DNA of 64,000 bases from Jannaschia maritima (GTDB taxonomy: Bacteria; Pseudomonadota; Alphaproteobacteria; Rhodobacterales; Rhodobacteraceae). The translations under genes and the position numbers were made by a program. Below the pieces are notes generated by a model, which was given only the letters and a program-made list of their open reading frames with translations, was not told the origin of the DNA and did no database searches. Where the stretch lies: the NCBI RefSeq assembly GCF_030973515.1, contig NZ_JARGZA010000003.1, positions 186,001 to 250,000 of the forward strand, read 5' to 3'. How positions within the stretch are numbered: the first letter of the stretch is position 1; each line of letters starts with the position of its first letter. Positions 38,858 through 47,300 of the stretch are shown here, piece after piece.

Positions 38858-39109
38858 ATGTCCATCCACGCCCCCCTGCCGGTCCGTGCGACCCCCATCT
38901 TCGCCGAATGCCCCCTGACCCCTCGGGAAGTGGAGGTGCTGATCTGGGTCGCGCGCGGTAAGAGCGGGCGGGACATCGGGGTGATCCTGGGAATCTCGGT
39001 GCATACGGTGGACACGCTGGTCCGCCGCATCCTCGACCGCCTGGACACGGCGTCGCGCACCACCGCCGCCGTTCGCGCCGCGCAGAACGGATGGCTGCCC
39101 CCCGTGTGA
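38858..39109 (+). CDS. Single-domain LuxR-type HTH protein
   Basis: An 83-aa protein that is nearly all GerE-type helix-turn-helix: CPLTPREVEVLIWVARGKSG, then RDIGVILGISVHTVDTLVRR and a dimer helix. There is no receiver or ligand domain; such stand-alone LuxR proteins often act with a partner or are activated by level. It is divergent from the wHTH-TPR gene and probably shares an operator with it. ATG at 38858 was chosen as the first Met before the domain. Confidence 0.85.
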   Translation: MSIHAPLPVRATPIFAECPLTPREVEVLIWVARGKSGRDIGVILGISVHTVDTLVRRILDRLDTASRTTAAVRAAQNGWLPPV

Positions 39110-39154
39110 CCCTGCGGCGTTGACGGCCCCCGGCGGCGGCCGCAGGCTTGGCGG

Positions 39155-40009
39155 ATGAGCGCCGTCGTCTTCCTCGCCGTCCTTCTGGCCGCCCTGCTGC
39201 ACGCGGCCTGGAACGCCATGGTGAAGGGCGGGGGCGACAAGCACCTAGCGATGACGGGCGTGGTGGTCGGGCACGTCCCCGCCGCCGCGCTGCTGCTGCC
39301 CTTCGCGCCCCTGCCCGATGCCGCTTCCCTGCCCTGGCTCCTGGGCGGCGTGGTGCTGCATCTGGGGTATCAGCTGTTCCTGATCGCCGGGTACCGCCTG
39401 GGGGACCTGACGCAGGTCTATCCGATCGCGCGCGGCGTGGCGCCGCTGATCGTGACGGTCGTGTCGGTGGCGGGCATGGGGGTGGTCCTGTCCGGGACGG
39501 AACTTCTGGCCGTGGCGACAATCGCCGTCGGCATCGTGTCCATTGCACTGGTGCGGCGGGCCGACGGGCGGCGCAACCCCCGCGCCGTGGCCATGGCGCT
39601 GGGGACCGGCGCGTTCATCGCATCCTATTCGATCGTCGACGGGACCGGCGCCCGGGTGGCGGGCACGGCGCTGGGGTACTGGTGCTGGGCCGCCCTGGGC
39701 AACGCGGTGCTGTTCGCCCTGTGGACCGCCGTCGCGCGGCGCGGCGCGCTGACCGCCGCCTGGCGGGACCGGCGGACCGTGCGGCACGGCCTGCTGGGCG
39801 GCACGGCGTCATTCGCGGCCTATGCCATCGTGATCTGGGCCTTCACGCAGGCCCCCATCGCGCTGGTCACGGCCCTGCGCGAAACGTCGATCGTGTTCGC
39901 CCTGCTGATCGGCGTGTTCTTCCTGGGGGAACGGCTGGATCTGGCGAAGGTGGTGTCCACGATGGTGACCATCGCGGGCGCGGCGCTGCTGCGCTCGGGA
40001 CGGGGCTGA
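39155..40009 (+). CDS. EamA/DMT-family transporter
   Basis: A 284-aa protein with about ten hydrophobic segments and two EamA halves (VFLAVLLAALLHAAWNAMVKG; the second near AMALGTGAFIASYSIVDG). Marks include QVYPIARGVAPLIV and ALRETSIVFALLIGVFFLGE, the typical end of an EamA repeat. It exports or imports small metabolites; the substrate is unknown. It converges with the BCCT gene, leaving 128 bp with a terminator. Confidence 0.88.
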   Translation: MSAVVFLAVLLAALLHAAWNAMVKGGGDKHLAMTGVVVGHVPAAALLLPFAPLPDAASLPWLLGGVVLHLGYQLFLIAGYRLGDLTQVYPIARGVAPLIVTVVSVAGMGVVLSGTELLAVATIAVGIVSIALVRRADGRRNPRAVAMALGTGAFIASYSIVDGTGARVAGTALGYWCWAALGNAVLFALWTAVARRGALTAAWRDRRTVRHGLLGGTASFAAYAIVIWAFTQAPIALVTALRETSIVFALLIGVFFLGERLDLAKVVSTMVTIAGAALLRSGRG

Positions 40010-40086
40010 CGGACGCGGAGCGGCATCCGGATCCCCGCCCCGCCGCCGCGCGGGCGGCCCGGCGCCCGTGGGGCCGCCACCCCGAC

Positions 40087-40121
40087 GCAAAAAGGGGCGC
40101 CGCCCACACGACGCCCCCTTC
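40087..40121 (-). terminator. Rho-independent terminator of the BCCT gene
   Basis: On the minus strand GGGGCG and CGCCCC pair, followed by TTTTTG, 17-50 bases after the stop. It is a standard intrinsic terminator for the leftward gene. Confidence 0.75.
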
Positions 40122-40137
40122 CCGTCCGGGTCGCGGC

Positions 40138-41853
40138 CTATTGCGCCGGGATGCCGCCCTTGGGGCCGGCGGCGGCGGCCGCGGCGTTGGCTTCCGCCGC
40201 CTCCGGGATCGTCGTGGGCACGCCCGCGCGTTCGCGCCGGCCGTCCATCCAGATCGCCTTGACCAGGGCGATCGCCATCAGGACCATCACCACGCTGAAG
40301 GGCAGCGCACCGATCACCATGGCCGTCTGGATCGCCGAGATGTCGCCCGCGATCAGCAGCGCCCCCACCACCAGGGCCAGGGCCGCGCCCCAGAAGATGA
40401 TGTGCGGCCGCGACTTGGGTCCTTCGTCGCCCGCCGCGTTGATCGTGTTCACGATCAGTACCGCGGAGTCGGCGGAGGTCACGAGGTAGGTCATCAGCAG
40501 GATCACGATGATCAGCGCCATGCCCCAGGACAGGATCGGGTTGCCCAGCAGGATGTTCGTCATGGCGAAGATCTTGTCCCCGTCGGAGGCCGCGAAGATG
40601 GCGCCCCCCGCCGTGCCGTCGAGTTCCAGGCTGATCGCCGTGCCGCCCGCGAAGGCGAACCACACGAAGCACATGATCGCGGGCACGATCAGCGCGCCCA
40701 AGACGAACTCGCGGATCGTGCGGCCCTTCGAGATGCGCGCCAGGAACAGGCCCACGAAGGGCGCGAAGGCGACCCACCAGGCCCAATAGAACACGGTCCA
40801 CGCGCCCTGCCATCCGGCCAGCTGCTCGGGCACCGAGTTCTCGATCCCGTCGCCACGCTCGACCGAGAACAGCAGCCCGGGCAGCGAGATGATGTAGTCC
40901 CACATCCCAGCGAACAGGACCCAGGCGCCGAACAGCGTGGCCCCGAACAGGAACAGGTAGCCCAGAAGGAAGATCGACAGCCCCATGTTGAGGTTGGACA
41001 GCCACTTGATGCCCTTGCCCACGCCCGACAGCGCCGACAGGGTGGACGCGCCCATGATGATGGCCAGCGCCACGACGATGCCCACCGTGGACGGGCTGCC
41101 GTCCGCGTCGATCAGCCAGTCGCCGACGCCGATGCGGCTCATGCCCGCGACGAACTGGTTGACGCCGAAGCCCAGCGTCTGCGCCACGCCCAGGATGGTC
41201 GCGACCACGGCGAAGATGTCGATCATGTGGCCCAGCCAGCCCGAAAGCCTGTCGCCGAACAGCGGCGTCAGCGACGAGCGGATCGTCAGCGGCAGCCCGC
41301 GGCGGTAGGTGAAGAAGGCCAGCGCCAGACCGATGATCGCGTAGGACGACCAGGCCGAGAAGCCCCAGTGCAGGAAGCTGTAGGTGTAGGCCGACAGGAC
41401 GTTGTCCTCCGACGCGGCGGCGGTCAGGCCGGCGATCACGCGGGGGTTGTTCTGGAAGTGATAGATCGGCTCCGCCACGGCCCAGGTCAGCATGCCGACC
41501 CCGATGCCGGCCCCGAACATCATCGAGAACCACGAGAAGTTGTCGAATTCGGGCCGGTCGGTGTCCTTGCCCAGGCGCATCGACCCCGATCCCGGCCATA
41601 CGGCCAGAAGCAGGCAGGTCAGGACGAAGCCGCCCATCACGTAGATGTACCAGGTCGCGAAGTTCTGCAGGATGAAGCCGTTGATGCCCGTCAGCACGGT
41701 GCCCGCGCTGTCGGGGTCGACGATGGCCCACAGGATCAGCACCGATATGGCGACCTTGGCCGGAATGGCGACGCGGGTGGCGAAGCCGTTGTAGAACCCA
41801 CCGTCGTGGGTGTGGATCTCGAGATCCGTGAGCGGCGGCTCGATCTGGGCCAT
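40138..41853 (-). CDS. BCCT-family betaine/choline/carnitine transporter
   Basis: A 571-aa protein with about 12 transmembrane helices. It carries the BCCT glycine-rich motif MMFGAGIGVGMLTWAVAEP near residue 112 and the later TVFYWAWWVAFAPFVGLFLARISKGRT signature block. It probably imports glycine betaine, choline or a related osmolyte with Na+ or H+. The C-terminal tail is short and Ala-rich. The choline operons lie 3 kb to the right. Confidence 0.94.
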   Translation of the reverse strand: MAQIEPPLTDLEIHTHDGGFYNGFATRVAIPAKVAISVLILWAIVDPDSAGTVLTGINGFILQNFATWYIYVMGGFVLTCLLLAVWPGSGSMRLGKDTDRPEFDNFSWFSMMFGAGIGVGMLTWAVAEPIYHFQNNPRVIAGLTAAASEDNVLSAYTYSFLHWGFSAWSSYAIIGLALAFFTYRRGLPLTIRSSLTPLFGDRLSGWLGHMIDIFAVVATILGVAQTLGFGVNQFVAGMSRIGVGDWLIDADGSPSTVGIVVALAIIMGASTLSALSGVGKGIKWLSNLNMGLSIFLLGYLFLFGATLFGAWVLFAGMWDYIISLPGLLFSVERGDGIENSVPEQLAGWQGAWTVFYWAWWVAFAPFVGLFLARISKGRTIREFVLGALIVPAIMCFVWFAFAGGTAISLELDGTAGGAIFAASDGDKIFAMTNILLGNPILSWGMALIIVILLMTYLVTSADSAVLIVNTINAAGDEGPKSRPHIIFWGAALALVVGALLIAGDISAIQTAMVIGALPFSVVMVLMAIALVKAIWMDGRRERAGVPTTIPEAAEANAAAAAAGPKGGIPAQ

Positions 41854-41963
41854 GCGAATCCTTCCCCGATGTGGTCGATGGGCAAATCTGCGACGGAAAG
41901 GCGGCCGACGGAAGGAGAATACGACGCTTCGGTGTCGTTTTCTGACATCTGCCGCGATTCAGG

Positions 41964-42572
41964 TCACGGCTGCCCCGTCAGGGTCACGCCCGCCTCGCGC
42001 ATCTTCACGAGCGCCCCGTCGAGCGAGCCGTCGAGGTCGATGGCCCGGGTCAGCGACAGGTCGACCGTCACGTCGAGGCCGAGCCGGGCCGCGTCCAGGG
42101 CCGAGTACGCGACGCAGAAGTCCGTCGCCAGGCCCACCATCGCGACGGCGCCGACCCCGCGGTCCCGCAGCCAGCCGTGCAGGCCGGTGGGGGTCCGGTG
42201 GTCGTTCTCGAACAGGGCGGAATAGCTGTCGATGGCGGGGTCCGTGCCCTTGCGGACGATCGCGTCCGCGCGATCCACGTCCAGGTCCGGGTGGAACGCG
42301 CCGTCGGGCGTGCCCTGGACGCAATGGTCGGGCCACAGCACCTGGGGGCCATAGGGCATGTCGATCACGTCGTAGGGGCTGCGGCCCGGATGGGTGGACG
42401 CGAAGGACGAATGGCCGGCCGGATGCCAGTCCTGCGTCAGCACGACGATGTCCGCCTTCTCCATCGCCGCGTTCACCCCCGGCACGATGGCGTCGCCCCC
42501 CGGCACGGCCAGGTTGCCCCCCGGGCAGAAGCCGTTCTGCACGTCGATCACGATCAGGGCGGTCTGGGGCAT
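41964..42572 (-). CDS. pncA: Nicotinamidase
   Basis: A 202-aa hydrolase that turns nicotinamide into nicotinate for NAD salvage. The triad is D10 (VIDVQNGFCPGG), K109 (VRKGTD) and C153 (ATDFCVAYSA); the metal site is in DWHPAGHSSF. It is divergent from trhO by 61 bp and related in pathway to pncB at 35634. Confidence 0.95.
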   Translation of the reverse strand: MPQTALIVIDVQNGFCPGGNLAVPGGDAIVPGVNAAMEKADIVVLTQDWHPAGHSSFASTHPGRSPYDVIDMPYGPQVLWPDHCVQGTPDGAFHPDLDVDRADAIVRKGTDPAIDSYSALFENDHRTPTGLHGWLRDRGVGAVAMVGLATDFCVAYSALDAARLGLDVTVDLSLTRAIDLDGSLDGALVKMREAGVTLTGQP

Positions 42573-42633
42573 GGGGTCCTCCGGTCGTCGGTCCGGCTTG
42601 AGCTAGCGCGCCGGGCGGGCTAGCGCCACCGGC

Positions 42634-43536
42634 ATGGTCCGGATCGCCGCCTTCTATCGCTTCGTGCCCATAGCCGACCCGGGCGGCCTGCGGGACCGGG
42701 TGCGCGCGCTGTGCCGGGACCATGCGATGCGGGGCACCGTCCTGGTCGCGCCGGAAGGGATCAACGGGACCGTGGCCGGATCGGCGGGGGCGGTGGAGGC
42801 CACCGTGGAGGCGCTGGGCGGCTGGCTGGACGCGCCGGTCGCGCCGCGCCTGTCCGACAGCGACGCGATGCCGTTCGGGCGGTTGAAGGTGCGCGTGAAG
42901 CGCGAGATCGTGACGATGGGCGCGCCGGGGCTGGACGTGTCGGACGGGGGCGAGCGCATCGCGCCCGCCGACTGGAACGCGGTACTGCGCGACCCGGACA
43001 GCGTGGTGGTCGACGTGCGCAACGCGTTCGAGGTCGCGATCGGCAGCTTCGCGGGCGCGGAGGATCCGGGCACGGCGTCCTTCGGCGCGTTCCCCGACTG
43101 GTGGCGGGCCAACGCCGAGCGTCTGGCGGGCAAGCGCGTGGCGATGTTCTGCACCGGCGGCATACGGTGCGAGAAGGCGGGCGCCTGGCTGCGGGACCAG
43201 GGCGTCGCGCGCGTGGCGCAGCTGGAGGGGGGCATCCTGGGCTATCTGGATGCCGTGCCCCGGTCCGACAGCCTATGGCGCGGGGGCTGCTTCGTGTTCG
43301 ACGAGCGGGTCGCGCTGGGGCACGGGCTGGCGCCCACGGGCCACGCGATGTGCCATGCCTGCCGTCGCCCCCTGCCGCCCGAGGGCCGCGACGATCCGGC
43401 CTGGGAGGACGGGGTCAGCTGCGCCGCCTGCATCGGGGAGTATTCCGACGCCGACCGCGCGCGGTTCCGCGAACGGATGCGGCAGATGGACCGTGCCGCC
43501 GCACGCGGCGCGCTGCATCTGGGGCGCACGGCATGA
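42634..43536 (+). CDS. trhO: tRNA uridine(34) hydroxylase, rhodanese-domain
   Basis: A 300-aa protein of the TrhO/YceA (UPF0176) family, which makes 5-hydroxyuridine at the wobble position of some tRNAs. An N-terminal acylphosphatase-like domain (GTVLVAPEGINGTVAG) is followed by a rhodanese domain whose active Cys is in FCTGGIRCEKAGAWL, and a C-terminal Cys-rich zinc-type region (CHACRRPL, CAACIGEY). The stop overlaps the oxidoreductase start by 4 bp. Confidence 0.94.
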   Translation: MVRIAAFYRFVPIADPGGLRDRVRALCRDHAMRGTVLVAPEGINGTVAGSAGAVEATVEALGGWLDAPVAPRLSDSDAMPFGRLKVRVKREIVTMGAPGLDVSDGGERIAPADWNAVLRDPDSVVVDVRNAFEVAIGSFAGAEDPGTASFGAFPDWWRANAERLAGKRVAMFCTGGIRCEKAGAWLRDQGVARVAQLEGGILGYLDAVPRSDSLWRGGCFVFDERVALGHGLAPTGHAMCHACRRPLPPEGRDDPAWEDGVSCAACIGEYSDADRARFRERMRQMDRAAARGALHLGRTA

Positions 43537-44825
43537 GCCCGGGGCACGCGGTCGTGATCGGGCGCGGCGTGATCGGCTGCGCGGTCGCGCTGGAGCTGGC
43601 GCGGGACGGCTGGGCGGTGACGTCGGTGGACCGGCACGCCGCGGCGGGGCATGGCAGCACGTCGGGCTCGTCGGGGGTGATCCGCACGTTCTATTCCAGC
43701 CGCATGGGAACGGCCCTGGCCTGGGAAGGGCTGCACGGCTGGCGCGACTGGGCGGGCCACGTGGACCTGCCCCCCGGCACGCCGCTGGCGCCCTACCGGG
43801 AAACGGGGATGCTGGTCCTGGCCACCGAAGGCAACGACCGCCTGGCGGCGCAGCGGGCGGCGTCGGACGATCTGGGCATCCCCTGGGACTGGTGGGACGC
43901 GGACGCCCTGCGGGACCGGACGCCGTTCCTGGACCTGACCCGCTACGGACCCGCCAGGCGACCCGAGGACGAAGGCTTCGGCGAACCCACCGGCGGGACG
44001 CTGCGCGAGGCGGTGTTCTGGCCGGGCGGCGGATACGTGTCGGACCCGATGCTGGCGGCGCAGAACCTGTGGCACGCCGCGGCCCGCGCGGGCGCCGTGG
44101 CCGTGACGGGCGAGATCGCGGGGATACGCGCGGACGACCGCGTGCGGGCCGTGGTCCTGTCGGACGGGGCGGAGGTGGCGGGCGACGTCGTCGTCAACGT
44201 CGCCGGGCCGGGCTCGCGGCGGATCAACGCCCTTGCGGGCGTCCTGGACGACATGGCCGTCACCACCGCGCCCATGCGGCAGGAGGTCGTGCATCTGCCC
44301 GGACCGCCGGGCGTGGATTACGGCGCGGCGGGGCTGCCCATGTCGGACGACGACGCGGGCGTCTATTCCCGCCCCGAACGCGGCGGCGTCCTGGTCGGCA
44401 CGCAGGAGCCAGCCTGCGACCCGTTGGACTGGGTGGAGGACGAGCGCGCGGTGGACCGCGCCTTCACCGCGCAATGGGACGTGCAGGCGATGCGCATGGC
44501 CCAGCGGATCCCCACCCTGCCCCTGCCCCGCCAGGCGTCGGGCGTGGTGGAGCTGTACGACGTCAGCACGGACTGGATCCCCATCTACGACCGGTCGTCG
44601 CTGGACGGGTTCTTCATGGCCTGCGGGACCAGCGGCAACCAGTTCAAGTGCGCCCCCATCGCCGGGCGCCTGATGGCGGAGGTGATCCGCCACGTGTGGG
44701 AGGAAGGCGACCAGGACGCCGACCCGGTGCAGGTTCGCGCCCCGCGGACAGGCGTGACGCTGGATACGGGGTTCTGGTCGCGCAGGCGGACGGGGGCCGC
44801 GACCTCGGGGTCGGTGCTGGGATAG
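43533..44825 (+). CDS. FAD-dependent oxidoreductase (DadA/sarcosine-oxidase-like)
   Basis: A 430-aa flavoprotein of the D-amino-acid/sarcosine dehydrogenase superfamily. The dinucleotide fold is VIGRGVIGCAVALELARDG, followed by STSGSSGVIRTFYSS, and a C-terminal GFFMACGTSGNQFKCAPIAG that closes over FAD. The usual second Gly of GxGxxG is present. It is coupled to trhO by ATGA. The substrate is unknown; an N-methyl amino acid, such as sarcosine or dimethylglycine from betaine breakdown, would fit the choline neighbourhood. Confidence 0.85.
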   Translation: MSPGHAVVIGRGVIGCAVALELARDGWAVTSVDRHAAAGHGSTSGSSGVIRTFYSSRMGTALAWEGLHGWRDWAGHVDLPPGTPLAPYRETGMLVLATEGNDRLAAQRAASDDLGIPWDWWDADALRDRTPFLDLTRYGPARRPEDEGFGEPTGGTLREAVFWPGGGYVSDPMLAAQNLWHAAARAGAVAVTGEIAGIRADDRVRAVVLSDGAEVAGDVVVNVAGPGSRRINALAGVLDDMAVTTAPMRQEVVHLPGPPGVDYGAAGLPMSDDDAGVYSRPERGGVLVGTQEPACDPLDWVEDERAVDRAFTAQWDVQAMRMAQRIPTLPLPRQASGVVELYDVSTDWIPIYDRSSLDGFFMACGTSGNQFKCAPIAGRLMAEVIRHVWEEGDQDADPVQVRAPRTGVTLDTGFWSRRRTGAATSGSVLG

Positions 44826-44838
44826 AACGGCGGGACAC

Positions 44839-44859
44839 GTCCCCGCCCCGTGCGGGGAC
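44839..44859. terminator. Hairpin between convergent genes
   Basis: GTCCCCG/CGGGGAC pair around a 7-base loop, 13 bp after the oxidoreductase stop. There is no T-tract. A second, stronger hairpin (GCCCCCGCC/GGCGGGGGC, 44918-44938) overlaps the choV stop codon. Confidence 0.4.
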
Positions 44860-44925
44860 CCGGCCCCGGCGATATCGCCGCGTGCCCGCGACGGACGCAT
44901 CGCCTGCCGATGGCGGGGCCCCCGC

Positions 44926-45978
44926 CTAGGGCGGGGGCGTGGTGGCGGGTCCGGCAGCCTGCGCCTGGGCCAGTCGGGTCATCACCGCCTCCGCCGTGAC
45001 GGTGCCGACGACGTCGCCGTCGCGCACGACATGCGCCGCGCCGCCGTCCGCCACGCGCGCCATCACCTCGCGCAGCGGCATGTCGTGGGGCACGGGGGCC
45101 CCCTGCCCCACCGCCCCCGTCACCATCACGTCCGCCGCGCGCAACACGCCCAGGGGGTTCATGTGCGCCACGAAGTCGGCCACGTATTCATCGGCGGGCG
45201 CGGTGAAGATCTGGGCCGGCGTGCCGCATTGCACGATGCGGCCCCCTTCCATGATGGCGATGCGGTCGCCCAGCTTGAACGCCTCGTCCAGGTCGTGGCT
45301 GACGAAGACGATGGTGCGGCGGAGCTCGCGCTGCAGGTCCAGCAGCTCGTCCTGCAGGCGGGTGCGGATCAGGGGGTCGAGCGCGGAGAACGGCTCGTCC
45401 ATCAGGAGGATCGGCGCCTCGGTGGCGAAGGCTCGGGCCAAACCCACGCGCTGCTGCATGCCGCCCGACAACTCGCCCACAAGGGCATCGGCACGATCGG
45501 TCAGGCCCACCAGGTCCAGTTGCCGGTCCACGCGGGCGTCGCGTTCGGCCGCTTGCACGCCCGCCAGCTCCAACCCCAGGCCCACGTTCGCGCGCACGTC
45601 GCGCCAGGGCAGCAGGCCGAATTGCTGGAACACCATGGCCACGCGGTTCTGCCGCAGGCGGCGCAGGTCGCGGGGTTTGGCATGCGTGACGCTGGCCATG
45701 CCATCGCCGTCGTCTATGCGGACCTCGCCCCGGATCACGGGGTTCAGGCCGTTCACGGCGCGCAGCAAGGTGGACTTCCCCGACCCCGACAGGCCCATCA
45801 GGACCAAGATCTCGCCCTGCGCCACGGACAGGTCGCAATCGTGGACGCCCAGCACCTGCCCCGTCTCGGCCTGGACATCCGCACGGCTGGCGCCCCGGTC
45901 CATCGCCGGCAGGGCGCTGGCGGGCGCGTCGCCGAACACGATGGACACGCGGTCGAACTCCACGGCCGGGCGGGTCAC
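44926..45978 (-). CDS. choV: Choline ABC transporter ATP-binding protein
   Basis: A 350-aa ATPase. Walker A is GLSGSGKST, the signature LSGGMQQRVGLARAFA, Walker B ILLMDEPFSALDPLIR and the His-loop VFVSHDLDEAF. A C-terminal CBS-like part (PLREVMARVADGGAAHVV, DVVGTVTAEAVM) is normal for the ProV/ChoV/OpuA group. The start is GTG 45978, overlapping the choW stop by 4 bp. It powers uptake through ChoW. Confidence 0.95.
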   Translation of the reverse strand: MTRPAVEFDRVSIVFGDAPASALPAMDRGASRADVQAETGQVLGVHDCDLSVAQGEILVLMGLSGSGKSTLLRAVNGLNPVIRGEVRIDDGDGMASVTHAKPRDLRRLRQNRVAMVFQQFGLLPWRDVRANVGLGLELAGVQAAERDARVDRQLDLVGLTDRADALVGELSGGMQQRVGLARAFATEAPILLMDEPFSALDPLIRTRLQDELLDLQRELRRTIVFVSHDLDEAFKLGDRIAIMEGGRIVQCGTPAQIFTAPADEYVADFVAHMNPLGVLRAADVMVTGAVGQGAPVPHDMPLREVMARVADGGAAHVVRDGDVVGTVTAEAVMTRLAQAQAAGPATTPPP

Positions 45979-46808
45979 TTCCGTTCCATCCGTAGCATGC
46001 GGTCCAGCATGATGGCGACGACGACGATGATGAACCCGCTCTCGAACCCGAGCGACGTGTTGACCTGGTTCAGGGCGCGCACGACGGGCACGCCCAGGCC
46101 GTCGGCGCCCACGAGCGCGGCGATGACGACCATCGACAGCGACAGCATGATCGTCTGGTTCAGGCCGGTCATGATCTGCGGCAGGGCATAGGGCAGCTCG
46201 ACCTTCCAGAGCGTCTGCGACGGGGTGCCGCCGAAGGCTTGCGCGGCCTCGGTCAGCGCGGCGGGCGTGGCGGTGATGCCCAGATGGGTCAGGCGGATCG
46301 GCGCGGGCAGCACGAAGATCACGGTGGCGATCAGGCCGGGCACCATGCCGATGCCGAAGAACACGATGGCCGGGATCAGATAGACGAAGGTGGGCAGCGT
46401 CTGCATCAGGTCCAGCACCGGGCGGATCACGGCATAGAGGCGCGGGCGATGCGCGAGGAAGATGCCGATCGGCACGCCCAGACCCATGCAGACCACGCAG
46501 GCCGACAGGACCAGGGTCAGGCTCTCGGTCGTCTCCTCCCAGTAATCCTGGTTCAGGATGAACAGGAACCCCAGCGCCACGCCCAGGCAGACCTTCCAGT
46601 TGCGCTGCAATGCCCAGGTCAGGGCGACGAAGGCGGCGATCACGAGCAGCGGCGGTGGGGTCTGGAACACCCACAGGATCGCGTCGATCATCGCCTCCAT
46701 CCCGATGGCCAGGCCGTCAAACAGGGGCGCCAGGTTCGCCTGCATCCAGTCGAAGACCGCGGCGGCCCAGCGGCCCAGTGGGATCTTGTAGTCGGTGATG
46801 GGGTTCAT
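45975..46808 (-). CDS. choW: Choline ABC transporter permease
   Basis: A 277-aa inner-membrane protein with about six helices. Family marks: VPIGIFLAHRP, LDLMQTLPTFVYLIPAIVFF and the EAA loop EAAQAFGGTPSQTLWKVELP that contacts the ATPase. It resembles ProW/ChoW permeases for quaternary amines. The upstream gap to choX (492 bp) is much larger than expected within this operon and holds a GIY-YIG gene and REP elements. Confidence 0.95.
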   Translation of the reverse strand: MNPITDYKIPLGRWAAAVFDWMQANLAPLFDGLAIGMEAMIDAILWVFQTPPPLLVIAAFVALTWALQRNWKVCLGVALGFLFILNQDYWEETTESLTLVLSACVVCMGLGVPIGIFLAHRPRLYAVIRPVLDLMQTLPTFVYLIPAIVFFGIGMVPGLIATVIFVLPAPIRLTHLGITATPAALTEAAQAFGGTPSQTLWKVELPYALPQIMTGLNQTIMLSLSMVVIAALVGADGLGVPVVRALNQVNTSLGFESGFIIVVVAIMLDRMLRMERK

Positions 46809-46850
46809 GGGGTGTGTCGTAGCTCGGCGGGTACAGCGGTGATCGTCGCG

Positions 46851-46869
46851 CCCCGGGCTTGACCCGGGG
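46851..46869. repeat. REP-like hairpin, left copy of an inverted pair
   Basis: CCCCGGGCTTGACCCGGGG has a 7-bp stem with loop CTTGA. The same sequence recurs in the opposite direction at 47253-47271; the two flank the GIY-YIG gene. Confidence 0.85.
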
Positions 46870-46908
46870 CCCCGATCCGCCTGGCAGGGCGTCTGCGCTC
46901 ACGCATCC

Positions 46909-47190
46909 CTACGGCGCCCAGGTTCCCGATATATCCAACCAGCCTGGGTTCGCCGCTTCGATCAGTTCGTCCTTCCAGGCTCGTCGCCATCGCTTGATCG
47001 CGCGCTCCCGCTGCAAGCTGGCCGCGAACGTCTCGTGGAGCTCGAACCAGACCAAGGTGCGTATGCCGTAGCGACTCGTATGGCGGGACAGGCCGAGGCG
47101 ATGGTGGGCCAATCGTTCGGTCAAGTCGTTCGACCGCCCGACATAGAGTGCACCGCGTGGGCGGGAGGCGAGGATATAGACGGCGAACAT
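46909..47190 (-). CDS. GIY-YIG nuclease family protein (COG2827-type)
   Basis: A 93-aa protein consisting of a single GIY-YIG domain: VYILASRPRGALYVGRSNDL (the YVG form), then LHETFAASLQRERAIKRWRR with catalytic Arg/Glu positions, and KDELIEAANPGWLDI. Such stand-alone domains are common in alphaproteobacteria, often next to REP elements, with unknown role. It interrupts the choX-choW spacing in the operon direction and is bracketed by inverted REP-like sequences. Confidence 0.88.
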   Translation of the reverse strand: MFAVYILASRPRGALYVGRSNDLTERLAHHRLGLSRHTSRYGIRTLVWFELHETFAASLQRERAIKRWRRAWKDELIEAANPGWLDISGTWAP

Positions 47191-47252
47191 CGTCGTTGAC
47201 GATCACCACCCCGCATTGAGGAACCATGAAGGTCGCGTTCGATCCCTCGGGA

Positions 47253-47271
47253 CCCCGGGTCAAGCCCGGGG
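47253..47271. repeat. REP-like hairpin, right copy of an inverted pair
   Basis: CCCCGGGTCAAGCCCGGGG is the reverse complement of the copy at 46851. Flanking bases (GATC...GATC) are also partly shared between the two copies. Confidence 0.85.
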
Positions 47272-47300
47272 TGTGATCGTGCTTGCCTAGCACGCGTGCT

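Noticed and set aside
42602-42626. Repeated GCTAGCGC between pncA and trhO
   Set aside because: Two 8-bp copies in a GC-rich 61-bp gap are too short to claim as an operator.
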